From Chondrosia reniformis (lineage: Eukaryota > Porifera > Demospongiae > Chondrillida > Chondrillidae), in assembly GCA_947172415.1 (NCBI GenBank), contig OX359193.1, forward strand, positions 2,350,501 to 2,414,500: a stretch of 64,000 bases of DNA. The letters are read 5' to 3'. The position numbers were made by a program, and so were the translations under genes. Positions 30,480 through 39,734 of this stretch are shown here, piece by piece. Under the pieces are notes generated by a model. That model made no database searches and was not told the DNA's origin. It saw nothing but the letters and a program-made list of their open reading frames with translations. Position 1 is the stretch's first letter, and each line of letters starts with the position of its first letter.

Positions 30480-30925
30480 ATTCGAGCAGGGTGATAAGGT
30501 GCAGAAGTAATATGCCTTATCTCATTCCTACTCAGGACTCCTTGAATTTCACGCAGGTAAAAGCAGTTCTATTGTCTGCTACGATCACCTATGGAAGACT
30601 GTGAGTGGCGAAGGTAGCTCTGAGGTTACTAGTAGAAGCAGACAGAACCTGTTCTACCTGCAACCATTTTGAGTGAGAATCTACTACTACCAAGAACATC
30701 TGTGCCCGGTGTAATGTATGTGTAACCTGGTCCACGGTGTGGTAGGCCATTCCCACATCTGAAGTGGTGCCTTAGCAGGAAAATTTTAATTCACTTGGCA
30801 TTTGGTGCAACACTGCACCTTGGCTTCCATGTCTCGGTCTATATGGGGCCACCACAGGACTCCACAGGCAATATTCTTCATCCTAGAAATTCCTGGATGA
30901 CCCTCATGCAGAATCTGTAAAACTT
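30480..30925 (-). pseudogene. Integrase remnant
   Basis: In mixed frames: LHEGHPGISRMKNIA, WWPHID, CCTKCQV (HHCC zinc domain), then in another frame FLVVVDSHSKWLQVE and VIVADNRTAF (core Asp residues). Stops and shifts separate the blocks. Confidence 0.6.
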
Positions 30926-31577
30926 GCTCTCTGGAATCACCAACCTGTTTCCCCACAATACAGAGAATTCATCTTTCCTCCTCAGAATAGGCCTGAAAAC
31001 CTCATCCTCCACAGGTTGCCACCCATGGAGTACCATACTGACTCCCTGTGACAAAACAGGATCTGCTGGAGTCCATTTATTTAAGTGTATAGTTGTCAAG
31101 GGAGACCCATGTGAGGTCTGTATTAAGGAAATGATGGCATCTGGTAAGGGAGGGTCCTCCCTGCCTTCAGGCATAGGCAATCGACTCAAGAAATCGGCAT
31201 TGGCATTTTGTGATCTTGGTTTATATTGGATGGTATAGTCATAGGAACTTAGAATGAGCACCCACCTTTTAATTTGGGCTGAAGCCATTGGCCTAGGTAT
31301 AGTCATAGGAACTTAGAATGAGCACCCACCTTTTAATTTGGGCTGAAGCCATTGGCCTATCCTGGGCAAAGATGTGCTGCAATGGCTTGTGGTCAGACAA
31401 GATGGTGAACTTCAATCCTGTGATATATTGATGAAATTGTTTAACTGCAAATGTAATGGCTAGGTCTTCTCTATCCAGTTGGGCACACTTCTTTTCGGCA
31501 GAACCCAGGGACTGGCTGGCAAAGATAACTAGTCTGAAGAAGCCATTGAGTATGTGCTGCGAGGAAGCTGCCCCCAC
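30878..31577 (-). pseudogene. RNase H plus integrase linker, split by a duplication
   Basis: The frame 31577-31293 has EDLAITFAVKQFHQYITGLK and FTILSDHKPLQHIF (RNase H Asp). The frame 31306-30878 has KPRSQNANADFLSRLPMP and the spacer to integrase. Both contain MASAQIKRWVLILSSYDYT because of a 64-bp duplication, which shifts the frame between them. Confidence 0.75.
31234..31361. repeat. 64-bp tandem duplication in pol
   Basis: 'tatagtcataggaacttaga' begins at 31234 and again at 31298, and the 64-bp units are essentially identical. Being 64 bp, it shifts the reading frame. Confidence 0.95.
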
Positions 31578-31578
31578 T

Positions 31579-32373
31579 TCATACGGTCACAGCATCACAT
31601 TCTACAATCAACTCTAAATCTGGGTTGTAATGTGCCAAGACCTGTGATGAAGAGAGGGCATCTTTTGCTTCTGCAAATGCATTGGCCTGAGCTGATCCCC
31701 AGCTCCAGTTGGTGTTCTTCTGCAGTAAGGAATTCAAGGGAGCCAGAATGCTAGACAGGAACATTCTATAGTAGTTCAGAACCCCCAGGAAAGATCTCAA
31801 ATGAGTCACATTACAGGGTGCTGGGGCTTGCTTGATAGCCTTAACCTTGTCATCTGTTGGACTAAGTCCTTCACGTGAAATCCTATGACCCAGGTACTCC
31901 ACGGACAGAACCAGGAATGCACATTTATCCCTTTTTAGTATCAGTCCAAAGGGCTCCACACGGCTGAGCACTTCCCTCAGGTGTTGCAAGTGCTCTGCCA
32001 CATTTCTTCCTGTGACTAAAATATCATCTGTGTTGACGGACACATTGTTAATCCCCTTCAGTATATTTTCCATTGTATGTTGGAAGATTGCGAGTGCTGA
32101 CGCCACTCCAAAAGGAAGCCTATTGTACTGGTACAACCACTTGTGCGTATTATAGTAGCCAGCTTCCTTGACTCTTCCTCCTGGCTCAATCCATTGATAG
32201 GCTTGTGCCAAATCCAATTTCAAATACTTTTCTCTAACGGAGAAAACAAATCCTCTATACGAGGTAATGGATATGAGTCTAACTTGGCCACTTGATTTAC
32301 TGTCACCTTGTAATCCCCACATATCCTGATTGACCAATCTGCTTTGGGGACTGTAATAATTAGGGCTGCCCAT
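31579..32373 (-). CDS. Ty3/gypsy reverse transcriptase fragment
   Basis: Shows KYLKLDLAQAYQ (first catalytic Asp), YQYNRLPFGVASALAIFQ, VNTDDILVTG (motif C, with NT replacing the usual Y-V before DD), HLREVLSRV...LKRDKCAF, VEYLGHRIS and LRSFLGVLNYYRMF. The start of the fingers is missing and the catalytic aspartates are kept. It ends where the RNase H frame takes over. Confidence 0.75.
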   Translation of the reverse strand: MGSPNYYSPQSRLVNQDMWGLQGDSKSSGQVRLISITSYRGFVFSVREKYLKLDLAQAYQWIEPGGRVKEAGYYNTHKWLYQYNRLPFGVASALAIFQHTMENILKGINNVSVNTDDILVTGRNVAEHLQHLREVLSRVEPFGLILKRDKCAFLVLSVEYLGHRISREGLSPTDDKVKAIKQAPAPCNVTHLRSFLGVLNYYRMFLSSILAPLNSLLQKNTNWSWGSAQANAFAEAKDALSSSQVLAHYNPDLELIVECDAVTV

Positions 32374-32669
32374 TATGCAAAATCCACCTTTGAATGATGC
32401 CTGCTCTCTGTAAACTATCTAAGTCCTCCTCTAATCTCTGTTTCAGAGCATGAGGGACTGGTCTGGCCTTGGAGGCTTCTGGCTATCAATGTTGATTCTT
32501 GCCTGCATGTCCTTGACGTGACCAAGATCCTGTCTAAACACACTGCTGTGCTTCCTCAGAACTCCCTCTAAGGAAGTGTAGGTTTGGCCAAGCCTAAAAA
32601 TTGATTTCCAGTCAAGTGTGAACTTTGTTAACCAATTTCTACCTATTAGAGTTGGGCCGTTTCCTACTA

Positions 32670-32903
32670 CTATAAAAGTGGGAAAGTTTCTTGTTGTCCC
32701 TTGTAGGCTACCGGTACTGAAATGACACCTCTTATCTTTAGATGTTCTCCCGTACAAATCTTGACCTTCTGTTCTACTGGCTGAGTTTGTGGACCATTTC
32801 CTTTCCACACGGCTAAATATTTCTCCTCACTCATTACTGAGACTGATGCACCTGTATCAACCTCCATAGTGACTTCTGCCTTCTCTAGATTCACTCTCAC
32901 CAT
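32670..32903 (-). CDS. Retropepsin-type aspartic protease
   Basis: Contains EVTMEVDTGASVSVMSEEKY, with the active-site Asp in DTGA, followed by KICTGEHLKIRG. Retropepsins work as dimers to cut the Gag-Pol polyprotein. The frame is shifted relative to both gag and RT, so this is a piece of a broken polyprotein. Confidence 0.7.
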   Translation of the reverse strand: MVRVNLEKAEVTMEVDTGASVSVMSEEKYLAVWKGNGPQTQPVEQKVKICTGEHLKIRGVISVPVAYKGQQETFPLL

Positions 32904-33037
32904 TATAGGGGCTGATCTATCACCGGTAACCTTGAAGAGTACAGCTGAGTCCTCATCACTGCTACTTCTGTCACAGTCCAGTTGGTGAGCTTGTTGAGTT
33001 GTTGATTTTCCCCTCTCCGGCCTTTGGGTACCTTATC

Positions 33038-33270
33038 TTAGCTGCGACAAGCCTTAGCTATGTGGCCTTTTCTTCCACAATGATGACAATCTCCACCTTT
33101 CCAGGGACGCTCCTTTAGCAAGGTGCTGGAAGCTCTTGTATCTGTAACAGCCCAACTGAAAGGGTTGAAATTAGCAGTGAAGTACTGATCCAATCGCTCA
33201 CTGCAAGATGTCCAGTCTTCTTTCTCCCTATCAAAAGGACCTATTGCTCCATGTACTGCCATTAGAAAGT
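33038..33270 (-). pseudogene. Gag remnant with CCHC zinc knuckle
   Basis: From the methionine near 33262: MAVHGAIGPFDREKEDW...ERLDQYFTANF, a typical gypsy gag start. It then jumps to LLKERPWKGGDCHHCGRKGH and IAKACRS, a CX2CX4HX4C nucleocapsid knuckle. About 200 residues of capsid expected between them are missing, so this is an internal deletion. The longer open frame upstream of this methionine is probably leader sequence. Confidence 0.65.
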
Positions 33271-33469
33271 TTCCCCTGTCGCTAATTTGTACTATCTTAT
33301 AACAATTGCTTTCAACTCGATCACAGTTCCTTAATAATATATAATAATTTCCTATGCATACAACAGCCACTAAATACAAAGCATGCAAGAAGGTTCTAGA
33401 ACAATTACAAAACAGCACTATAACCAAATTGGGTAACTAAATCAGTCTGTCACACTAGCTATAGCTATA

Positions 33470-33802
33470 AGTTATCACAATTGGTGACTATTTTCCATAT
33501 ATAGAATGATGTCTAACTTTATGTTTATGATTAAAGAGACTTTCATCAATTTGCACTGTTTTCCCTGGTCCGCCCAATGCGATGGGTGTTGATAATAACT
33601 TCTTTGCGCACACTTCACGCAGTCACCGGTATACTGCACAATCAGTACTCTCAGTAATGTCAAGTGACTCTGCAGTTACAGTCACCATGTGCTCACATGA
33701 CCAGTGATGATTCAACAGCAACAGTGTCAACTAGGATATGGTAAAGAATATCCCTTCCCTAATTGAACATCCTTTGTTACACATAGGACACCTCCATCTA
33801 AG
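33470..33802 (-). pseudogene. Merlin transposase, N-terminal fragment
   Basis: Starts RWRCPMCNKGCSI (zinc ribbon) near 33802. After a broken part it continues CEHMVTVTAESLDITE, one TGA, LREVCAKKLLSTPIALGGPG and KTVQIDESLF, which holds the first catalytic Asp. It breaks off at about 33470. This is the complementary half of the fragment at 27185-27560, from the same family. Confidence 0.7.
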
Positions 33803-34319
33803 TTATATATATTATAATTAATTTGTTATTTATTTGTATTTTGAAGAAAATATTACATTGTCTTTTTGTACCTGTATATACCCATCTTAAACATCATATC
33901 TGATGCTGAGTACCATAGCAGTATTGCAGCTGGAACTTTACCTACAATATGCAAACAAGTGCTTGGACTGCATCCAGTGAATTAACCCTTTTGCGGTTTG
34001 CGTGTTTCACTTTGCTAGCCCCTTGCAGTTTTTAGGCCACTAAAGTGGCCACAAAGAAGAACGTCTTCTTTTGTACGATTTTAAACTGTTCTCTCCAAGT
34101 TTTTCTATTGTTAAGGATTGAATAAAGGCAATTATTCTTAAATTTACGCATTCTGAACGAAGTAAGTCCTTTGTACGTCAGTATAAGCCTTCATCTGGAG
34201 GACTTATCACACGCCGCCCTATACATGGCTGTAGGTAGCTTTTACACTATACAAAGACCTTTGGTAACTTTAGAACATTATGTTTTTTGCAGTATTGTTC
34301 CTTTCAATAAAAAACATTC
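33803..34319. other. Spacer with a possible piggyBac-type end
   Basis: At 33984 the sequence 'ttaacccttttgcggtttgc' looks like a piggyBac end (TTAA target followed by CCYTTTG). No matching right end or transposase was found, so the call is tentative. The rest has no gene. Confidence 0.25.
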
Positions 34320-34773
34320 ATGCGACTTCCCTGGAGCGCAGCCTGGGCGCTGAACGTACATACCTATATATATACCTCTAACTACGTACTTTACCCAAAC
34401 TATAAACAACTTACGAAGGAAGAACTTTGTTCTCGCAGCAGTTTCAAGAAGATTTTTGTGACTGTTGTTCAACCTATGGAGGTAAATCATAGTTACACGT
34501 TATGTATACACACATATGCATACAGAGATGTGACGTCATGTCAGCCATTTTGGTTTCTTTGTATAATATTCTCTTGCGATTTTCGTTTACAATTGCGTTA
34601 TCCATATGTAGAGCGACACAGTGAAATCTCTGCTGAAGTGGGCCCGCCTGCCACCTTATCATGAGTGGGCTGTGGATGTGCACGCTGAGGGGTGGAAGCA
34701 CATGATCAGTGCCTATCGGGTCAACCTCATCACCATATTTAAGGAAAGACAGGACAGTGTCCCACAAGAGTAA
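34320..34773 (+). CDS. Possible two-exon gene, 107 aa, unknown function
   Basis: Exon 1 (34320-34481) ends ...FKKIFVTVVQPME at a GTAAAT donor. Exon 2 (34612-34773) follows the acceptor TATGTAG in the same phase and reads SDTVKSLLKWARLPPYHEWA and then VDVHAEGWKHMISAYRVNLI to TAA. An AATAAA sits 13 bp after the stop (34787). The phase-matched 130-bp intron and poly(A) signal favour a real last exon. The N-terminal part before KQLTKEELC may be spurious, and further 5' exons may exist. No domain recognised. It could also be part of a TE. Confidence 0.35.
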
Positions 34774-34792
34774 CAATGTAACATGCAATAAA

Positions 34793-35214
34793 CTGCTATT
34801 GAACTCAGACTGTTTACGTATAATTTAGCAATTTATCTAAAATGCTTTTGTGGTGCAGTACTTTGTAGCGTGTTTAACATGCTGATTGATTGATTTATTG
34901 ATTGACTTGAGTTATAATATGAAAGTAAAAATGAAAACAAAGAGTTTCAAGTTTAATTGTCTTAAAATTGTGTGTTAAGATAAGTAGCAATTGGTAGTGC
35001 TCTAGTTTTATTCTGGCAACTGTCTATGATATAGCTAATATTGGACAATGAGAGATGCACCATTAAGCCAGCCTTTATTGCTAGCTAAAATCAGTATGTA
35101 GTTCGAGTTTGGGATGTCCAAGTGCCTTTCGAGTTTGTAACTCAATAATACTTATTGATGTAAGTATTAAAATCATTTGTAGAATATAAAAATGTAATGT
35201 TGTTTTATATAGTT
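34793..35214. other. Non-coding stretch
   Basis: AT-rich downstream region with no recognised element. Confidence 0.35.
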
Positions 35215-36302
35215 ATAAGTCATTAAAATCGCTAAAGTTTCTAGCTGACCTAACTGTTCTTGTCATTTTAAGTTGTACTGTCTGGCTGTGGCTCTTCACT
35301 GTCTTCGATTAGATCAATGATGGAATTTTCTTCATAGTTGTTTACAACATCGCCTTGGTTGTCGCTTACGGCGTTGATATAGCTGACATTGTCTTCATCT
35401 TCTTCTTCACAAAGGACGCAAACAAATTTGTCCTCATTGTCATCGCCGGACTGTGGATAGTCCATTTGGATGCAAATTGAAACGTTCCATTGGTAAGGAA
35501 CATGGTCCGATGCGGGATCGAACGGCGGCGACAGAGCCTGCATGGCAGCATTGTAATATTAAACCTATATGCTTAAAAGATGTAGTTAGTATTATATCTT
35601 TAGGCACTGCAATCAATGAATTAAAAATGTAGCTTGATGGAAAACTTAGTATTTTCCAAAAAATTCATATAATCTTCTTCGTCGCTTATAATGTTACAAA
35701 AGGAACATTGTCCAATATCGGATCAAGTGATAGCGGTGATGTCTGTGTTACTACGCTGTAGGAAAAAACTTACATGTTTGTAACGTTTCCTTTATTATCT
35801 TTGGGCATTGTAATTAAAATGTAACTTAATGGAAAACTTATTATTTTTCCAACTAATTCACGTTTGGAAGGCATTTTGTTGTTTTCAGCTATTCGTCTTT
35901 CATTCCTGAAGTATATACATAAATTTCGTTAAGTTGGTACTGTATATCTATATATATGAAATGATAAGGGGTACTTGTTGCGATCATTAAGACAGGAAAT
36001 TATTCGAGCAATTAGCAATGTGAAAATTTGCCTATATAGGAATCTTGTCATAATGTTTGTTATACATGATTTCCGAATTTAGTAAACCAGAGAAGATGCT
36101 TGCAAACTAACAATTCGACATAATTTATTCGCCATGGGGCCTCACGTCAGCCATTTTGAGTCAGCGAAGCTTGCCGTTATTGCCGTTAACATATAGTCCC
36201 TCTGAATATTTTGGTGAAAGAGTAAATGTTGCTGTGGATTTAAATTGGCTGTTTTTAAGATAAAAATGATTTTATTAGCGATTCAGATGATGGAGCATAA
36301 TA
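35215..36302 (-). repeat. Acidic-peptide repeat family, unit 3
   Basis: Paralogous to 18900-19740, including 'gaagcttgccgttatt' and 'gtggatttaaattggctgtt'. It is internally longer and contains a second partial copy of the upstream part (35680-35870). It is interrupted at 36302 by a MITE and resumes at 37171-37230. Confidence 0.75.
35268..35465 (-). CDS. Short acidic protein, unit 3 (65 aa)
   Basis: Reads MDYPQSGDDNEDKFVCVLCE, then EEDEDNVSYINAVSDNQGDV and NYEENSIIDLIEDSEEPQPD. It shares the MDY start, the YINxVS segment and the IIDL-E core with units 1 and 2, and carries an insertion in the middle. SIIDLIEDSEE again fits a SUMO-interaction-like motif. Three diverged copies keeping this frame suggest it was a real protein or first exon. 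Confidence 0.4.
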   Translation of the reverse strand: MDYPQSGDDNEDKFVCVLCEEEDEDNVSYINAVSDNQGDVVNNYEENSIIDLIEDSEEPQPDSTT

Positions 36303-37170
36303 TACAGTGGAACCTGAGTTAGCGGTCACCTTATTAAAGCGGTCACCTCCCTTTTCCGGTCGCCAACATATACTCCCGAACAATCTGCCATATTGAAGTA
36401 TACATCCAGACTTGTTAATGCAGTCACCTGCGTAATGTGTATAGCGGTCGCCTTTCCGTGGCCCCAAAGGGATTTCTCTACTCTGTAATGCAGCAATACA
36501 GATTTGAAAGTAAGTAAATGACAACAATTTATCCATAAAATGTTCTAAAGAGTCTCCTTTACTCCTTCAGTGACTCTTGCAGCTTCCTTATAAAGTTCTG
36601 GTGTCCATCGAAATTATAAAAACATGGAACTTCCAGCCCGAGACCAACGCCATGATTATGTATCTTGTATTCTGTAAAACTACAGTGGAACACGTTTATA
36701 ACGAACACAGATTTAACGAAATTTCAATTGTAACGAAACGTTTTAAAAAACGGTTTTAAACAACATAAAACCTTTGGTTTATAACGAAATTTTAGGAGCG
36801 AATCTTGGAAAAATTCGTTCATAACGAATTAAGCTTTCCTGGTCTGGTGTTTTGATCCTGGACTTGTTAAGTTTTTGTGAATGAAGTATATACGCATAGT
36901 GGGTACGAACATTATAATGAATTCGATGTTATTTTGGCGGTAAAGTAATAACTAATTCCTTAACACCTTTAGTATACAGTATTTTTCGTTCTAGCTGCTG
37001 AAGTTGATTTTAACATGCATGCCCGAAAACGTATCTTTGTATAACAATTATGCAAATTTGTGTTTTGTCAATGAATATTAATGAGAACCTTGTTAATACA
37101 GCCACTTGTGTATTACAGCCAGCAAGTTTGTCTCCCTTGGGTGACCGCATTAGGCAGGTTCCACTGTAGT
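36303..37170. mobile_element. MITE with 'CAGTGGAACCTG' terminal inverted repeats, nested insertion inside
   Basis: The left end 'cagtggaacctgagttagcg' then 'gtcacc' (36304) is mirrored by 'ggtgaccgcattaggcaggt' then 'tccactg' (37140-37167). TA flanks both ends. Comparison with unit 1 of the surrounding repeat (19641-19700) shows the same sequence without it, a direct empty-site proof of insertion. Repeated 'gcggtcacc' words lie inside the ends. The interior carries a second element at 36682-36945. No transposase. Confidence 0.85.
36682..36945. repeat. Dispersed repeat, pogo/Tigger-like end (copy 2)
   Basis: Begins 'tacagtggaacacgtttata' and matches 3537-3765 throughout. Lies inside the larger MITE, so it inserted later or was captured by it. 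Confidence 0.7.
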
Positions 37171-37214
37171 TCCTTCTGATAGAGAGTATATTGGAACCTT
37201 GTACAAGTATAGTA

Positions 37215-37495
37215 GCATGTGTAAATGAGCTATATTACAATAAAAAGTCAGGGTTGAGGGTACTGGTAGGCAATATCTCTGATAATGTTGCTGAATGCCT
37301 CCCTTTTTGTGTTCCCATGCCTTTCCCGCCACAAAATACATCTAAATAGGTGGGTAACTGTAACTCAGAAACCCCCTTCATGGTTTTAAACTTTCTTTTA
37401 ACCCTGTTCCAATAGGACTCAACATTTTGAGTATGGATTTTGTAATTGAACATCCTTTGTTACACTTAGGACACCTCCATCTCAGTTATATTATA
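37215..37495 (-). pseudogene. Merlin element with large internal deletion
   Basis: Starts RWRCPKCNKGCSITKS (zinc ribbon, 37495-37443) and joins directly to IHTQNVESYWNRVKRKFKTM (C-terminal DDE part with Glu) and LPTYLDVFCGG. The two catalytic Asp regions are missing. It therefore looks like a non-autonomous derivative of the same Merlin family as 27185-27560 and 33470-33802. Confidence 0.75.
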
Positions 37496-37791
37496 CGGTA
37501 CATGTCACAAGTTCCTTACGGAATTACACAGATTACCCTATATGAAATTCCGTACTTATCCAAGCAGCAAGGTTTGAGAGTCTGCGAATCGACTAAGGGT
37601 AGCTGCGGAACATTACACAAGAGGCTCAACCAAACATCGGTAATCACCGCATACATTCGTGGATAGTATACTTACGATTACGGGCCTTTACGGGGGTCGC
37701 AGGAAAGATCAAGTATTGATATTGTTTTTGTTAAACAAACAGTGTCGATCGTGAGAACATTTTTCATTAACTTTTATCTTTTATTTTTTCC
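37496..37791. other. Non-coding spacer
   Basis: No recognised feature. Confidence 0.3.
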
Positions 37792-38240
37792 TTATATGTA
37801 CGTACAGAAGCGGCCCGTTGATTGAAACGTTTCTACTTCATGCCTGCTTGAACCATCAAGCAGGGCGGCATCTACATCCTTGTTATGGGATGTTCGTGAA
37901 CGCTTTGCGTCTCTACATACTTTAAAGGATTCGTACTGATGCTTAAACGTTTCTCTTTTCTTCCAAATTGTGTTAACTGTTGTCTTCGGTAGACCTAAAC
38001 TATGGCATATGCCTTGAGAAGTAGCCATTCCTTTCGTTCAGCTGCAGAAGTATGCATTAATCGAAAAAATACCATTTAATTAAATTTTACAGTACGTGTT
38101 AACCGAAAATACGCAATATACGGGTACGCATTATGCGATGAAATTTATTAATCACAGAATAGGAAGTGACCCTTGTTCCTGAGATTCGGTATGTAATAAC
38201 TGAGAGAATGCATTATCCCAGGTACTTACTAAACGAGTTC
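37792..38240 (-). pseudogene. Pogo/Tigger-type element: CENP-B-like DNA-binding fragment and end
   Basis: The frame 38028-37792 reads MATSQGICHSLGLPKTTVNT then IWKKRETFKHQYES and DVDAALLDG. This is the first helix-turn-helix of pogo/CENP-B transposases (GxSTVxxIWKxRE...DVDxAL). The plus-strand end 'aacgagttcgactgta' (38208-38223) and 'acagtacgtgttaacc' (38090) look like terminal or subterminal repeats of the same element. The catalytic domain is absent. Confidence 0.65.
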
Positions 38241-38247
38241 GACTGTA

Positions 38248-38528
38248 TTCACAATGCTTATGATTATATTGTAATATTTACTTATGCGAATATGTAACAT
38301 TGTGCAAGAATAATTAAGTCATAAACAAATTCGTACTTAAATTAGTCACAATTTATTAATATAATCTCTAGAAAGAAGCAATTATTGTTCACCATTTCTA
38401 CCCATCCATAAACATGATTGAGCACTGAACATCAAAATTTACTGAGATTCACAGACATCCATAAAGCAAACAGCCCCATATATTGTTTTAATTTGCCGAT
38501 TATGTTGTATGGCTTCATGTTACGGAAA
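38248..38528. repeat. Dispersed 290-bp repeat, copy 2
   Basis: Matches 17655-17947. Here it is followed directly by the 3' end of the CXC-RT-endonuclease element. Copy 1 is followed by other sequence, so the junction marks a boundary. Confidence 0.75.
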
Positions 38529-38544
38529 GATCTATATATATATA

Positions 38545-38949
38545 ATACAGGTTTTCATGGATGTGTGAATCTTCAATCCTAATGCTGCATCTTATCATAA
38601 CCTTCAACCTGAGACCTGCTTTAAGAGGCACGAGCAAGAGAAGCGTCACCAGTACGACCACCCTGTCAGAGAGGTGGAGCATGCATCTTTCTCTCTGCTC
38701 GCATTCTCAACCTCTGGCGGGATGGGCCGGTCAACTATGATTGCTTACAAGAGACATGTCCACCTTCTTTCTTTGAAGAGAGACGAGTCATACAACCACG
38801 TCATCCACTGGCTATGCTGCCGCCTTGCCTTTGCTCTGCTCCAATTAGCAATTGTGTGCCTCCGTGGATTTAGATCACTAAACACCTGCAATGACTATCT
38901 CCCACCAATCACTCCATGTGTGGTGGAGGGGCATGTATCTCCTAAGTAA
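38545..38949 (+). pseudogene. Restriction-like endonuclease end of the CXC-RT retroelement (copy 2)
   Basis: Reads FMDV, a TGA, IFNPNAASYHNLQP, KRHEQEKRHQYDH, REVEHASFSLLAFSTSGGMG, YKRHVHLLSLKRDESYNH and LCCRLAFALLQLAIVCLRG. It aligns with the end of the frame at 24511-22124 and with its extension beyond the TAG to 21980 (LSFSLVKSAIMCIRG). The intact block here supports the idea that the full protein runs past the TAG in copy 1. The RT part is absent (5' truncation). Confidence 0.7.
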
Positions 38950-39693
38950 ACTAACATATACATTCTTGATCTCCTCATTCTGCTAATATATTATATATAG
39001 AATGTTATTATTATTAAAGTATAATACTGGTTCATAGGCAACTATTATAACACTTAATTTATACGTCAAAACATTGTTTTACAAATGGCGGCATTCAGGA
39101 AGCTTTACCATCGTTATATATAGTGTTACACTTTTAGTGGGACACTTAAACGTCCTCATTCGGTAAGATGATGAATATATATATTGAATCCCAATGATGT
39201 GGCCAAGTACTTCGGGTGCAGCCCCATGAGTGTTTAAACTGGTGAAAAATATTTACCCTGTCACTCACCATACCTTATGGACATTTAATATCTGTGAATG
39301 CTGAGACCAACATGCAGCTTACAGGGGCACTGGAAGCTTTTTAGTATTGGTCCGGTGAATAGGCATGCATGTGGTTGTTGGCTCAGCCACTTTTAAAATG
39401 TTGTGTCCCACCCACCACTACTAGGGGAAATGTTTGGGGATAATAGGCCTTCTGAGAGTGTTCCTCATGCAATTTTGAGGTGTAGCTAAGTTAAACAATA
39501 GTTGACCAACTGCACACAGTAGCTAACACCAGCTGCCCCTCAGTGTTTGCAATAGTTGAATTCACCTCCAGTATGTATCCATCCATGTGTTTGTACGTAG
39601 CCGATTACTCCTACAGACCAGAAAAATGTCATTTTTCAATTGCAACTTGTCATTAAGGATACACAGTACAACAGAAGTATATATAAGTACTCA
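38950..39693. other. No gene recognised
   Basis: Likely the 3' flank of the retroelement fragment plus unassigned sequence. No coding signal. Confidence 0.35.
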
Positions 39694-39731
39694 AACAATG
39701 CATGAATGTATATATGCATTCATGCATTGGT
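39694..39731. repeat. Near-perfect palindrome
   Basis: 'aacaatgcatgaatg', 'tatatatg', 'cattcatgcattggtt': 13-16-bp arms around an 8-bp loop. It lies at the 3' edge of the hAT pseudogene. Confidence 0.75.
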
Positions 39732-39734
39732 TGT

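Larger units (their letters stand above)
30470..33430 (-). mobile_element. Defective Ty3/gypsy retrotransposon
   Basis: On the minus strand the order is gag remnant (33270-33038), protease (32903-32670), RT (32373-31579), RNase H (31577-30960) and integrase (about 30925-30480). This is the Ty3/gypsy gene order. The gag has lost the capsid region, the RT-RNase H part is broken by a 64-bp tandem duplication, and the integrase has stops. No long terminal repeats were found on either side. It is degenerate and immobile on its own. Confidence 0.8.

Noticed and set aside
30470-33430. Old endogenous retrovirus
   Set aside because: Gene order and motifs fit Ty3/gypsy, no envelope frame is seen and no terminal repeats were found. 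A retrotransposon remnant is sufficient.
33475-33663. 62-codon frame MTLLRVLIVQYTG...
   Set aside because: It is an alternative frame of the Merlin fragment. The Merlin frame on the same strand explains the sequence.
33984-34060. Complete piggyBac element
   Set aside because: Only a left-end-like TTAACCCTTTTG is visible. No right end and no DDD transposase were found, so it is mentioned only as a possibility.
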